Shown here piece after piece: positions 29,482 to 38,763 of a DNA stretch of 64,000 bases. This DNA is from Sphingobium sp. AS12 (GTDB lineage: Bacteria > Pseudomonadota > Alphaproteobacteria > Sphingomonadales > Sphingomonadaceae). A model generated the notes under the pieces. The model searched no databases and had not been told where the DNA came from. It was given only the letters and a program-made list of their open reading frames with translations. The position numbers and the translations under genes were made by a program. Numbering within the stretch: position 1 is the first letter of the stretch; every line of letters starts with the position of its first letter. Where the stretch lies: the NCBI RefSeq assembly GCF_019097845.1, contig NZ_JAHRGM010000067.1:186001-250000 (forward strand), in the 5' to 3' direction.

Positions 29482-29510
29482 TAGATAGGGCAGGTCACAT
29501 TCCGTTTCAA
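29482..29510 (-). promoter_or_regulatory. Sigma70-like promoter of the small RNA
   Basis: On the minus strand TTGAAA (29510-29505) is followed after exactly 17 bp by TATCTA (29487-29482). The predicted start is near 29475, just before the first hairpin of the small RNA. Confidence 0.7.
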
Positions 29511-29568
29511 GAGGAGATGCAATCGCCTTTCTATCAAATATTTCCGCCGTTTCGGGTTAAGTCCCGGT

Positions 29569-30357
29569 TCAGGCTTCGGCGGGCTGCGGCACGGCTGGCT
29601 GGGGGATCGGACCCTTGCCAAGATTGACCTGCGCCTCGAAAATGTCGCGCATCAGTTGCAGCGAGAAGAGATGCGCATGGATCAGCGGCAGCATTCCGCT
29701 CTGGTTGATCTTGCGCAGCTGGTCGCCGCGCAGGTCGCGCAGCTTTTCCTCATTGATCATGCGGAAACCGCGATAGACGAAGGGCTGTTCATTGCCCGGC
29801 GTCTGGATCGCGACTTCGCCGTCCATCAGCAGGTCCATGTCCTGCAATTCGCGAACGAACTGGCCGGTGCGGGCCGCGGCCTGCTCGAAATCCTCGCAGA
29901 ATTTCAGTACGCCCTGGGTCAGCTCGCTCGGCTTGCCATCCTCGAACAAAGGCTGGCCATCCTCGAACGCGCCGATCGCGGGGCTGGTGGGGTCAAAGCA
30001 GAGCGACAGCTCGTCCGTGTCGGGACGCAGCTTGGCCAGCATCCAGGGGTAGCGGCGGACATAGGCAGGCACATAGGACGGGCCGCGCAGCTTGCCTTCG
30101 TCATCGACGAAGATGTTTACGCCTTCATTCAGGCCCATCAGCGCCAGCGGCACCGAATCCGCGCCGGCCGAAAAGATGATCGGCACGAAACGCTGGGCAG
30201 AAACGAACTCGTCGATCGTCAGCGGAATGGCGTGCTGGCTGGTCAGGAACGGGGCCGAATCGACTGCCTTGCTGCGGAAATCGGCATGATCCAGGCTGCT
30301 CAGCGGGATGAGGTCATTGTAGAAGATCGGCAGGTTATTCGCGGGCGCGCTGGCCAT
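29569..30357 (-). CDS. SapC family protein
   Basis: A 262-residue protein of the SapC family, recognised by the N-terminal 'HADFRSKAVDSAPF' region, the 'FVPIIFSAGADSVPLALMGL' core and the 'PAYVRRYPWML' motif. It has no signal peptide or membrane helix. The family is common in Proteobacteria and is named after a protein linked to the Campylobacter S-layer locus, but its biochemical role is not settled. It is a single gene. The small RNA directly downstream has its own promoter, so the two are separate units. Confidence 0.8.
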   Translation of the reverse strand: MASAPANNLPIFYNDLIPLSSLDHADFRSKAVDSAPFLTSQHAIPLTIDEFVSAQRFVPIIFSAGADSVPLALMGLNEGVNIFVDDEGKLRGPSYVPAYVRRYPWMLAKLRPDTDELSLCFDPTSPAIGAFEDGQPLFEDGKPSELTQGVLKFCEDFEQAAARTGQFVRELQDMDLLMDGEVAIQTPGNEQPFVYRGFRMINEEKLRDLRGDQLRKINQSGMLPLIHAHLFSLQLMRDIFEAQVNLGKGPIPQPAVPQPAEA

Positions 30358-30486
30358 GATCCGGTATCCATTCTGTCAAAAAGCGACGCTGTGCAGACAC
30401 GTCGCCGGGCGTAAAACTGGGAGAGGGCGATAAAGCCCCGCGCAGCGGGTGGCAATTGCTTTCACATGAAGGCTCAGGCCTGATCC

Positions 30487-31935
30487 TCAGGCTTCATCGG
30501 GCAGGGGGATGAGTTTCCCCGGATTGAACAGTCCCTTGGGGTCAAACGCGGCCTTGATCGCCCGCAGCGCGCCGATCCGCGCCGGACCCGCCAGCCGCGC
30601 CAGTTCCGCGCGCTTCATCTGGCCAATGCCATGTTCGGCCGAAATCGATCCGCCCGCTGCAACCACCGCGTCATGAACGAAGGCGTTGATCGCCTGCCCC
30701 TGCGCCGCGATCCAGCCCGGCCCGTCGCTCGTCCCCTTGGGCGCGCGCACATGGAAATGGACGTTTCCGTCGCCCAGATGACCAAAGGACGATGCGGTCG
30801 TGCCTGGAAAATGCGCCATTGCCGCATCAGCCGCCTCGATCATGAAGGCGGGCATCCGCGCCACCGGCACGCTGATGTCATATTGCAGTGCTGGCCCCTG
30901 CGCTTTTTCCGATTCCGACAGCGATTCGCGGATTCGCCAGAAGGCCTCAGCCTGCGCTTCGCTGGCCGCCACCACCGCGTCGATCGCGACGCCCTGTTCG
31001 AACGCCAGCGCCAGAGCGCTCTCCAGTCGCTCGCCCGGCCCCGGATCGCGCAGGTCGGCATGGTCCACCTCAATCAGCACATGCCAGGGCGTCCGCGTCT
31101 CGATCGGGCTGCGCGTGCCGGGAATATGGCCCAGCACAAAGCCCAAAGTCTCGTCGGCGATGACCTCAAACCCTTCGACGCTATCGCCCAGTTCGGCCTC
31201 GACCAGGCGCAGCAGCGCCAGCGCATCGGCGGGGGAAGCGACCCCGACCCAGCCGACCGCCCGCGCCGCGATCGCCGGGACCAGCCGTAGCGCCGCCGCG
31301 GTAATCACCCCCAGCGTGCCTTCTGCGCCAATCAGCAGCTGCTTGATGTCGTACCCGCGATTATCCTTCTTCAGCGCGTCCAGCCCATGGAAGATGCTGC
31401 CATCGGGCAGCACCGCCTCCACCCCCTCGACCAGCGCGCGCATCGTCCCGTGGCGCAACACCTGCGTGCCGCCCGCATTGGTCGATACCAGCCCGCCAAT
31501 CGTCGCCGATCCCTTCGCCCCCAGGCTGAGTGGAAAGCGTCGCCCGGCGGTTTCGGCGGCATCATGCAAATTGCTCAGGATCACGCCCGCCTCGCAGATC
31601 GCCAGATTATCGTCCGCACTCAGGCTGCGAATCCGGTTCATCCGCCGCAGCGACAGGATCAGCGCCGATCCGTCGGCGGGCGGCGTCGCCCCGCCGACCA
31701 TCGACGTATTGCCCCCCTGCGGCACCAGCGCGACACCCAGTTCCGCCGCCAGCGCCACCGCAGCAGCAACATCCTCCACGCAGGCAGGCGACAGGATCGC
31801 CGCCGCCGCGCCATGATAACGGCCGCGCCAGTCGCTGACCCAGGGCGCTATATCGTCCGGGTCGGTGATGACGCCCTTGGGGCCAAGCAGCGCGGTGAAG
31901 CGCTCAATGATATGCTGTCCGATCATGGGACGCAC
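30487..31935 (-). CDS. FAD-binding oxidoreductase (GlcD / D-2-hydroxyacid dehydrogenase type)
   Basis: This 482-residue enzyme has the PCMH-type FAD domain ('VPQGGNTSMVGG', then 'NAGGTQVLRHGTM' and 'GAEGTLGVIT') and a C-terminal FAD-oxidase domain with 'HLGDGNVHFH' and 'EHGIGQMKR', which supply the metal and substrate ligands in the glycolate oxidase/D-2-hydroxyglutarate dehydrogenase/D-lactate dehydrogenase group. It probably oxidises a D-2-hydroxyacid and passes electrons to the respiratory chain. The exact substrate cannot be read from the sequence. The start is a GTG at 31935 or an ATG at 31926. It stands alone, divergent from the next small gene. Confidence 0.85.
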   Translation of the reverse strand: MRPMIGQHIIERFTALLGPKGVITDPDDIAPWVSDWRGRYHGAAAAILSPACVEDVAAAVALAAELGVALVPQGGNTSMVGGATPPADGSALILSLRRMNRIRSLSADDNLAICEAGVILSNLHDAAETAGRRFPLSLGAKGSATIGGLVSTNAGGTQVLRHGTMRALVEGVEAVLPDGSIFHGLDALKKDNRGYDIKQLLIGAEGTLGVITAAALRLVPAIAARAVGWVGVASPADALALLRLVEAELGDSVEGFEVIADETLGFVLGHIPGTRSPIETRTPWHVLIEVDHADLRDPGPGERLESALALAFEQGVAIDAVVAASEAQAEAFWRIRESLSESEKAQGPALQYDISVPVARMPAFMIEAADAAMAHFPGTTASSFGHLGDGNVHFHVRAPKGTSDGPGWIAAQGQAINAFVHDAVVAAGGSISAEHGIGQMKRAELARLAGPARIGALRAIKAAFDPKGLFNPGKLIPLPDEA

Positions 31936-32003
31936 CTATCCCCGGAATTCATCGACTGTTCAACCACGGGTCGATAGCTTCCGAATCCCAAAAGGGGTCC
32001 GAC

Positions 32004-32438
32004 TTGGTTCATTCCATCCTGCTGCTGATTGCCGCCACGACGGCTGACCCGGTTCAATGGGCGCAACTGACGATCCAGCAGCGCGTCATCATTCGTGTGC
32101 CTATGGCGAGAAAGAGCAAGGCGCCCGCACGCATCACCGAAAAAGCGGCCGACGCCTGGGACGAGAAAAAAGGGCCGCGTTGCGTCGCTCTGCGCTCGAT
32201 TCGCGCCGCTGCCATTGTCGTGCGCAACGGGGTGGACCTGATCCTGGCCGACCAGCATCGTTACCGCGCCCGTCTTGAAAAAGGGTGCGATGCCGCCGCT
32301 TTCTATTCCGGCTTCTATGTCGAGCCGGACGAGGACGGGTCGCTCTGTTCGGGTCGCGACGAGTTGCAGGCACGCGGCGGCACCAGTTGCGCCATCGACA
32401 GCTTCAAACGGCTGATCGCGGCGGAACCCGACGACTGA
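32004..32438 (+). CDS. Hypothetical small protein, probably secreted
   Basis: A 144-residue protein of unknown family. The TTG start at 32004 is supported by AGGGG six bases upstream and gives a short hydrophobic leader ('ILLLIAATTA'). The body has three cysteines (in PRCVALR, KGCDAA, SLCSGR) plus a fourth in TSCAID, which suggests two disulfides in the periplasm. It contains a basic 'RVPMARKSKAPARI' segment. It is divergent from the FAD enzyme and ends about 135 bp before the helicase gene. No function can be proposed. Confidence 0.55.
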   Translation: MVHSILLLIAATTADPVQWAQLTIQQRVIIRVPMARKSKAPARITEKAADAWDEKKGPRCVALRSIRAAAIVVRNGVDLILADQHRYRARLEKGCDAAAFYSGFYVEPDEDGSLCSGRDELQARGGTSCAIDSFKRLIAAEPDD

Positions 32439-32574
32439 GCGCCCCTATCGCGCAACGACCGCCCGCCAAACCGCGCGATTTCCTTGACAAGCGGCCGATA
32501 TTTCCGCAATGCGCGGCCGATTTCTGTCTCGCTATCGTGCAGGGCGGACAAGCCTCCTGTTCCCGGACCATTGA

Positions 32575-34026
32575 ATGACTTTTGCCGATCTCGGCCTTTC
32601 CGACGAATTGCTCAGGGCCGTAACCGAGTCCGGTTATGATACGCCCACGCCGATTCAGGCGCAGGCGATCCCGTCCGTCCTGATGATGCGCGACATTATC
32701 GGCATCGCCCAGACGGGGACGGGCAAGACCGCCAGCTTCGTGTTGCCGATGATCGACATCCTCGCCCATGGCCGCAGCCGCGCGCGGATGCCGCGCTCGC
32801 TGATCCTGGAGCCGACCCGCGAACTCGCCGCGCAGGTCGCGGAGAATTTCGAGAAATACGGCAAATATCACAAACTCTCGATGGCACTGCTGATCGGTGG
32901 CGTGTCGATGGGCGACCAGTTGGCCGCGCTCGAAAAGGGCGTGGACGTGCTGATCGCGACGCCGGGCCGCCTGATGGACCTGTTCGGGCGCGGCAAGATC
33001 ATGCTGAACGGCTGTTCGCTGCTGGTCATCGACGAAGCCGACCGGATGCTCGACATGGGCTTCATTCCGGATATCGAGGAAATCTGCACCAAGCTGCCCG
33101 CGCAGCGGCAGACGCTCCTGTTTTCCGCGACGATGCCGCCGGTCATCAAGAAGCTGGCCGACAAATTCCTGTCCAACCCCAAATCGATCGAAGTCGCGCG
33201 CCCCGCCAGCGCATCGACCAACATCACCCAGCGGCTGGTCAAGGTCGATTCGCGCAAGAAGCGCGACACATTGTCCAAAATGCTGCGCGAAGCCGACGTC
33301 ACCAGCGCGGTCATCTTCTGCAACCGCAAGACGACGGTGCGGGACCTGAACAAGAGCCTGCAACGCGACGGCTTCAAGTCGGGCGAAATCCATGGCGATA
33401 TCGACCAGGGATCGCGCATCGCCGAACTGGAGCGTTTCCGCGCCGGCACTGTCAACATCCTCGTTGCGTCGGACGTCGCGGCGCGCGGGCTGGACATCAA
33501 GGGCGTCAGCCATGTGTTCAACTATGACGCGCCCTGGCACCCGGACGATTATGTCCACCGCATCGGCCGCACCGGCCGCGCGGGCGCGTCCGGCGTCGCC
33601 TACACCTTCGTCACCGACGCGGATGCCGAAGCGATTGACAATATCCAGAAGCTGATCGGCACGAAGATCGAGGTCGTCGGCGCGGCGGAGGCCATCGCCG
33701 CGATCGAACCGACCGAAGAAACCGCCCCGCGCGCGCCAAGAGGCCGCAAGCCCCGCGCCGCAAAGCCGGTCGTCGAAACGCCCGTGGCGGACGAGCCTGT
33801 CGCCGAAAAGCCCCGCGCCGCTCGCCCCCCCCGCGCCGAAAAGCCACGCGAGGAAGCCCCCCGCGCGCAGACACCGCGAGAGGAAGTCCCGGCTGGTCCA
33901 GCCGTCGCCCCCCGCACCGCCGAAGCCCCCGCCCGCCAGCGCCGCAATGACCATCAGGACGACGGCCCCGACGAAGGCTGGAACGGCCCCGTGCCGGAAT
34001 TCCTGAACTTCGGCTTCGACGCCTGA
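32575..34026 (+). CDS. rhlE: DEAD-box ATP-dependent RNA helicase, RhlE-like
   Basis: The 483-residue protein has the complete DEAD-box set: Q motif (PTPIQAQAIP), AQTGTGKT (motif I), PTRELAAQV (Ia), TPGRLMDL, VIDEADRMLDMGF (II), LFSATMPP (III), then the second RecA domain with DVAARGLDIKGV (V) and HRIGRTGRAG (VI). After residue ~375 a low-complexity tail follows, rich in Pro, Arg, Lys, Glu and Ala, ending in a short acidic segment. Such tails bind RNA and set specificity. The role is unwinding of structured RNA in ribosome assembly or decay. RhlE is the closest subgroup by eye; assignment to a specific orthologue is less sure. Confidence 0.9.
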   Translation: MTFADLGLSDELLRAVTESGYDTPTPIQAQAIPSVLMMRDIIGIAQTGTGKTASFVLPMIDILAHGRSRARMPRSLILEPTRELAAQVAENFEKYGKYHKLSMALLIGGVSMGDQLAALEKGVDVLIATPGRLMDLFGRGKIMLNGCSLLVIDEADRMLDMGFIPDIEEICTKLPAQRQTLLFSATMPPVIKKLADKFLSNPKSIEVARPASASTNITQRLVKVDSRKKRDTLSKMLREADVTSAVIFCNRKTTVRDLNKSLQRDGFKSGEIHGDIDQGSRIAELERFRAGTVNILVASDVAARGLDIKGVSHVFNYDAPWHPDDYVHRIGRTGRAGASGVAYTFVTDADAEAIDNIQKLIGTKIEVVGAAEAIAAIEPTEETAPRAPRGRKPRAAKPVVETPVADEPVAEKPRAARPPRAEKPREEAPRAQTPREEVPAGPAVAPRTAEAPARQRRNDHQDDGPDEGWNGPVPEFLNFGFDA

Positions 34027-34089
34027 CTGTTGGGGACGGACGGGCCTTGCTCTGTCCGCCAACCAACAAGGCCAGCAACGCCCACCTCC

Positions 34090-34164
34090 GTCACCCCGGA
34101 CCTGATCCGGGGTCCCGCTTTCTGCGCGAAGAAAAGCGGGATGCCGGGTCAAGCCCGGCATGAC
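34090..34164. repeat. Intergenic imperfect inverted repeat (REP-like)
   Basis: About 75 bp bounded by GTCAccCCGG...CCGGcaTGAC, with an inner CCCGCTTT...AAAGCGGG hairpin. It lies between the convergent rhlE and SMI1/KNR4 genes, where it may also act as a bidirectional terminator. Elements with this sequence style are scattered through sphingomonad genomes (from memory). Confidence 0.75.
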
Positions 34165-34202
34165 GAAAGGGGGAATGGCAATGAACGACCACTAGCGGCA
34201 AT

Positions 34203-34613
34203 TTAAGCCGCTTCTGTCTCGATCCCTATCCGGTCATAAAACACGTCAAAGTCAGGTGCGATAATCGTGGCGCAATTGCCGCCTGCTACCATGTCAATCG
34301 TGACAACAGGCCATGGTATTCTACGACGGGTGTCGAACGCAAGATACTCGCCGCCACCATTACTGCCGAAAATGAGAAAGCCTTCGAGGTCAGCTTGCCC
34401 ATGGTTGTCGCTACTAATTGTGTCCGCAACAGTCATCGCGGAGTCCAGACAGAGGTTGTATGGCTCACTTGCCAACGGACCTTCACCGCCATTGCTGAAA
34501 GCGAGCAGATCAAGATACCGTTTGGGCAGGTCATCCGGCGCGACGGTCCGTAGCCGCGCCAACTCCTCAGCCGTGGCTCCAGTCACTGAAAACCAGTCTC
34601 GCCCTTCGAGCAT
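34203..34613 (-). CDS. SMI1/KNR4 (SUKH) family protein
   Basis: A 136-residue protein with the SUKH pattern: 'LPKRYLDLLAFSNGGEGPL' near the start, then 'FLIFGSNGGGEYLAFDTR' and a C-terminal strand before a short helix. In bacteria this superfamily often provides immunity to polymorphic toxins, but many solitary members have unknown roles. No toxin gene is adjacent: the neighbours are rhlE and radC. The ATG start at 34613 has only a weak ribosome-binding site. Base composition around it looks lower in GC than its neighbours, which would fit horizontal acquisition. Confidence 0.75.
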   Translation of the reverse strand: MLEGRDWFSVTGATAEELARLRTVAPDDLPKRYLDLLAFSNGGEGPLASEPYNLCLDSAMTVADTISSDNHGQADLEGFLIFGSNGGGEYLAFDTRRRIPWPVVTIDMVAGGNCATIIAPDFDVFYDRIGIETEAA

Positions 34614-34701
34614 CGGCGTTCCCCTTCATCTCGTCTCATGATCGTCTGCTTTTCACACTTACGCAACCGGAAGCAGACCGTCGCAAAACCACCCACTCCC
34701 C

Positions 34702-35397
34702 TCACAACAATCCCATCGCCCGCATACTGCTATGCCCGTTCGCGCCCACGATGATATGGTCATGCACGGCGATGTTCAGCCGCTTGCCCGCATCGATGAT
34801 CTGGCGCGTCACCTCTATGTCCTGGCGGCTGGGTTCGGGCGATCCGCTGGGGTGGTTATGGACCAATATGATCGCCGCTGACCCCAGGTCTATCGCCCGC
34901 CTGATGACCTCGCGGACATAGATGGCTGCCTGGTCGATCGACCCGTCGCCCATATTTTCGTCGCGGATCAGCATGTTGCGCGCATTCAGGTGCAGCACCC
35001 GCACCCGCTCCACCCCCAGAAACGCCATGTCCGCGCGCAGATAGTCGAGCAGCGCCTGCCAGCTTGCCAGCACCGGACGCGCCGCCACTTCGTTGCGCAG
35101 CGTCCGCAGCATCGTCGCCTGCACGATCTTGATCGCCGCGATGCTGGTGTCGCCCATGCCCGGCACCCGCGCGATCGCCTGCCAGTCGGCGCTCATCAGC
35201 CCGCCGATGCCGCCAAATTCGCGCAGCAGCGCCTTGGCCAGCGGCTTGGTGTCACGCCGGGGAATCGCCAGGGCGAGGAGATATTCGATCAGCTCATGAT
35301 CATGCAGCGCATCCCCGCCGGTCTCAGCCAGTTTCTGCCGCAACCGCGCGCGATGCCCTGCGCCATCATGCGTGACTTTTGCGTCCTGCTCCGCCAA
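34702..35397 (-). CDS. radC: RadC family JAB/MPN-domain protein
   Basis: A 231-residue protein beginning with a helix-hairpin-helix region ('GHRARLRQKL', 'REFGGIGGLM', 'VPGMGDTSIAAIK') and ending with the JAB1/MPN domain. The zinc-binding motif appears as 'HNHPSGSPEPSRQD', with an upstream Glu in the domain. It starts with a TTG at 35397, supported by GAGGG nine bases upstream and by the usual distance to the GHRxRLR motif. RadC was named for DNA repair, but that role has been withdrawn; it is probably a metal-dependent hydrolase of unknown target. It is divergent from ydbH. Confidence 0.9.
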   Translation of the reverse strand: MAEQDAKVTHDGAGHRARLRQKLAETGGDALHDHELIEYLLALAIPRRDTKPLAKALLREFGGIGGLMSADWQAIARVPGMGDTSIAAIKIVQATMLRTLRNEVAARPVLASWQALLDYLRADMAFLGVERVRVLHLNARNMLIRDENMGDGSIDQAAIYVREVIRRAIDLGSAAIILVHNHPSGSPEPSRQDIEVTRQIIDAGKRLNIAVHDHIIVGANGHSSMRAMGLL

Positions 35398-35434
35398 ACC
35401 CGCATCCCTCGCTACCGGCCACGGACGCTATAAG

Positions 35435-35462
35435 TTGCGGAATCGCGGGGCAAGGATATTTA
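35435..35462 (+). promoter_or_regulatory. Candidate promoter of ydbH-ynbE-ydbL
   Basis: TTGCGG (35435-35440) and TATTTA (35457-35462) are separated by 16 bp in the divergent radC-ydbH gap, about 70 bp before the ydbH start. The -10 is good; the -35 is only partial. Confidence 0.4.
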
Positions 35463-35532
35463 AGCGGGCACAGACGTTATGGTCCCGTTACGGACCATCA
35501 GCGTTACTTGAAAGCCGGGGTTGGCCATAGGC

Positions 35533-38500
35533 ATGGAAGAACAGGACGGCGAAGAGCAGGTTCGCCGGGGTTGGCTGCGCTGGCTGGGTGTCGGCACAGG
35601 GTCGCTTGCGCTGGTGCTGGCTGGCCTGTGGACGCAGCGCGCCCCGATCGCGGAAAATTTCGTCAGCCGCGAACTCAACCGGCGCGGGGTGCAGGCCAAT
35701 TATGATCTGGTCGATGTCGGTCTGCGCACCCAGCGGATCAAGCATATCCTGCTGGGCGATCCCGCCAATCCTGATCTGACCGCCGACTGGGTCGAAGTCG
35801 ACATCGCCTTTGCCGGCCTGACGCCACAGGTCGCCGCCGTGCGCGCAGGCGGCGTGCGGATGCGCGGTTCTTATCATGCCGACGTGCTGCGTCTTGGCGA
35901 ACTCGACAAATTCCGCGATCCCGATTCGACTGCGCCCTTCAGTCTGCCCGATATCCTTCTCTCGCTCGCCGATGCCCGCCTGCGTCTCGACACGGATGCG
36001 GGCCAATTGGGGATGCGGATCGACGGGAAGGGCAATCTGCGTTCCGGTTTTCGCGGCAAACTCGCCGCCGTCATGCCCCGCGCTTCCTTTGCCAGTTGCG
36101 GCCTGACCGAAGGCAGCGCGTCGCTGGCCCTCGCCATGGATCAGGGCCGCCCGCACGTCACCGGCCCGGTCGGCGCCGCCGCGCTGGCCTGCCGCGATAG
36201 CGCCGCTATCGCCCGCCCGGTCGCCACGCTCGACCTGACCCTTGGCGCGGCCTTCGACCGCTGGACCGGCCATGTCGATCTGGCGGGTGAGGCGCTCAAG
36301 GCCAGCGGCATCGTCCTCGCCGCGCCCAAAGGCCACGTCGATTTCGACGGCACCGCATCCGCCACCAGCGGCCGCGCCCGCATTGGCGCAAAGGCGCTGG
36401 CGGGGCAGGGGGCAATGCTCGAACAGGCTGACCTCACCGGCACATGGTCGGTCAAAAGCGGCGAAACCGCGCTGCAAGGCGAACTCTCCGGTCGCCAGCT
36501 CCGCGTCTCTGGCCGCGATCCGCTGGCGACCTTGCGCGCCTCGACCATCGGTACGCCGGTCGCGCCACTCGCCGCCCGCCTCGCCGACGCAGTGCGCCGC
36601 GCTGGCGACAGCAACCAGATCAGCACCCGCTTTGCCTTGGTCCAGCGCGGCGCGTCGGGCAGCCTTGTCCTCACCGACAGCCGCCTGACCGCCCGCAGCG
36701 GCGCGCAGGCAGGTCTTTCTCCCGATGGCCGCATCACACTGGGCTGGCCCGGCCGCGCCGGAGCGCCGCTCGACTGGGCGCTCGAAGGCGCTCTGCGTAC
36801 AGAGGGCGGCGGCCTGCCCGATGCCGCGCTCCGCCTCGCGCGCCGCCCCGGTGGCGGCTTTGGCGGCGAATTGTTCGTTGATCCCTATGCCGCTGGCGAC
36901 GCGCGCCTCGCCATCGACCGCGTCCGCTTCCTCGCCCAGCCCGATGGCACCACCCGCTTCTCGACCGCGCTCCGCCTCGACGGCCCGCTGCCCGACGGTC
37001 GCCTCCGCGGCCTCAGCCTGCCGATCGAGGGGCAGCTGGCCGCCAATGGCGCGCTGGCGATCAACCGCCGCTGCGCGCCCCTCTCGCTGCTGGAAGCCCG
37101 CTATGGTGCCTTCGCCATCGGCCAGACCCGCCAGACGCTCTGCCCGTTGGGTGGCGGCGCATTGTTCGCCATGGGGCCAAAGGGCATCAGCGGCGGTGCG
37201 GACATCCGCAATCTCGCGCTCAGCGGCACCAGTGGTGACAGCCCGCTGCGCCTGACCGCCGATCATGCCCGCATCGCGCTCGGCCAGACCGGTTTCGCGC
37301 TCGCCAATCCCGCGCTGACGCTCGGCCCGAACGACGCCCCCGTTCGCCTGACCGCCGCCAGCCTCGATGGCGCGATGACCGCGCACGGCATGAGCGGCAA
37401 AGTCGGCGGGGCAGGGGGCCAGATCGGCACCATCCCGCTGATCGCGGAGCAGGGCAATGGCACATGGGGCTTTGCCAATAGCGCGCTGGATTTCCGCGCC
37501 GCCATGACGGTGCGCGATTCGCAAGTGCCGGTCCGCTTCAACCCGCTCGCCGTTCCCGATTTTGCCCTGACCCTCAAAAATGGCCGTATCGCCGCCACCG
37601 GCACACTCACCGCGCCGCGCAATGGCGCAACCGTGGCCCGCACTATGATCGCCCATGAGCTTGGCAGCGGGAAGGGCCATGCCGACCTTAGCGTCCCCGG
37701 CCTCGCCTTCGGTCCTACCCTCCAGCCCGACGAAGTCACCCCGCTGGCGCTCGGCGTCGTCGCCAATGTCGCGGCGACCGTGACCGGAGAGGGGCGGATC
37801 GACTGGACAGGATCGGCCGTCACCTCCACCGGCACCTTCCGCACCGACAATGCCAATCTCGCCGCCGCCTTCGGCCCGGTGCAGGGTCTGTCGGGCGAAA
37901 TCCGATTCACCGACCTGATCAACATGGTCACAGCGCCAGGCCAGACGGTCAAGATCGCCTCGGTCAATCCGGGCGTCGAAGTCCGTGACGGCACCGTCCG
38001 CTACCGGCTGGAAGCCGGACAGAAGGTGCGAATCGAGGGCGGCGGCTGGCCTTTCTCCGGGGGGCAGCTGGTCCTGCTACCCACCACCATGGATTTCAGC
38101 GCCGGTGTCGATCGCTATCTGACCTTCCGCGTCATCGGCCTGGATGCCGGCGCGTTCATCCAGGCGATGGAACTGGACAATATCTCGGCCACCGGCACGT
38201 TTGACGGGCTGATGCCGCTGATCTTCAACGCGCAGGGCGGGCGGATCGCGGGCGGGGTGCTGGTCGCCCGGCAACAGGGTATGCCCCCGCTGCTGATGCC
38301 TGAAGGCGTGCTGCCGACCATCCCCTGCGATCCAGCGCTCCAGTCCGGTGTCCTCTCCTATGTCGGGCCGGTGTCGAACGAACAGCTTGGCACGATGGGA
38401 CGGCTGGCCTTCGACGCACTCAAAAATCTGCAATATAAATGTCTGACAATCCTGATGGATGGCGCGCTGGATGGCGAGATGGTGACCAACGTGGTGTTCA

Positions 38501-38763
38501 ACGGCGTCAATCGCGGCCAGTTGGGCGGCACACCGGCAGGACTGGCGCGCAACTTCACTGGCCTGCCTTTCCTGTTCAACGTCCGCATTTCCGCGCCTTT
38601 CCGGGGACTGCTCGGCACCGCCCAGTCCTTCATCGACCCGTCGCAACTGATCCAGAACAGTATCGGCGACCAGATGCAGGCGAACATGAAGAGCAAATTG
38701 AACGAAAGCCTTGCGGTTCAGCCTGCGGAAAGCGACAACATGCCAAACGGGGAGCGCAAATGA
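35533..38763 (+). CDS. ydbH: YdbH-like intermembrane lipid transport protein (AsmA-like)
   Basis: With the ATG at 35533 the protein has 1076 residues (a TTG at 35521 is an alternative). It has one N-terminal membrane helix (about 20-38), then a very long series of amphipathic beta-strands of the AsmA/YdbH type. The C-terminal part carries the dicarboxylate-transport-like region common to YdbH ('FDGLMPLIFN', 'GQLGGTPAGLARNFTGLPF'). In E. coli, YdbH with YhdP and TamB bridges inner and outer membranes and moves phospholipid. The downstream ynbE and ydbL genes overlap by ATGA, exactly as expected for this operon, which makes the assignment firm. Confidence 0.9.
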   Translation: MEEQDGEEQVRRGWLRWLGVGTGSLALVLAGLWTQRAPIAENFVSRELNRRGVQANYDLVDVGLRTQRIKHILLGDPANPDLTADWVEVDIAFAGLTPQVAAVRAGGVRMRGSYHADVLRLGELDKFRDPDSTAPFSLPDILLSLADARLRLDTDAGQLGMRIDGKGNLRSGFRGKLAAVMPRASFASCGLTEGSASLALAMDQGRPHVTGPVGAAALACRDSAAIARPVATLDLTLGAAFDRWTGHVDLAGEALKASGIVLAAPKGHVDFDGTASATSGRARIGAKALAGQGAMLEQADLTGTWSVKSGETALQGELSGRQLRVSGRDPLATLRASTIGTPVAPLAARLADAVRRAGDSNQISTRFALVQRGASGSLVLTDSRLTARSGAQAGLSPDGRITLGWPGRAGAPLDWALEGALRTEGGGLPDAALRLARRPGGGFGGELFVDPYAAGDARLAIDRVRFLAQPDGTTRFSTALRLDGPLPDGRLRGLSLPIEGQLAANGALAINRRCAPLSLLEARYGAFAIGQTRQTLCPLGGGALFAMGPKGISGGADIRNLALSGTSGDSPLRLTADHARIALGQTGFALANPALTLGPNDAPVRLTAASLDGAMTAHGMSGKVGGAGGQIGTIPLIAEQGNGTWGFANSALDFRAAMTVRDSQVPVRFNPLAVPDFALTLKNGRIAATGTLTAPRNGATVARTMIAHELGSGKGHADLSVPGLAFGPTLQPDEVTPLALGVVANVAATVTGEGRIDWTGSAVTSTGTFRTDNANLAAAFGPVQGLSGEIRFTDLINMVTAPGQTVKIASVNPGVEVRDGTVRYRLEAGQKVRIEGGGWPFSGGQLVLLPTTMDFSAGVDRYLTFRVIGLDAGAFIQAMELDNISATGTFDGLMPLIFNAQGGRIAGGVLVARQQGMPPLLMPEGVLPTIPCDPALQSGVLSYVGPVSNEQLGTMGRLAFDALKNLQYKCLTILMDGALDGEMVTNVVFNGVNRGQLGGTPAGLARNFTGLPFLFNVRISAPFRGLLGTAQSFIDPSQLIQNSIGDQMQANMKSKLNESLAVQPAESDNMPNGERK

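Noticed and set aside
35488..37680. A 730-codon minus-strand frame opposite ydbH
   Set aside because: It is low-complexity Gly/Ala/Glu/Arg sequence, and the plus strand holds a coherent ydbH-ynbE-ydbL operon.
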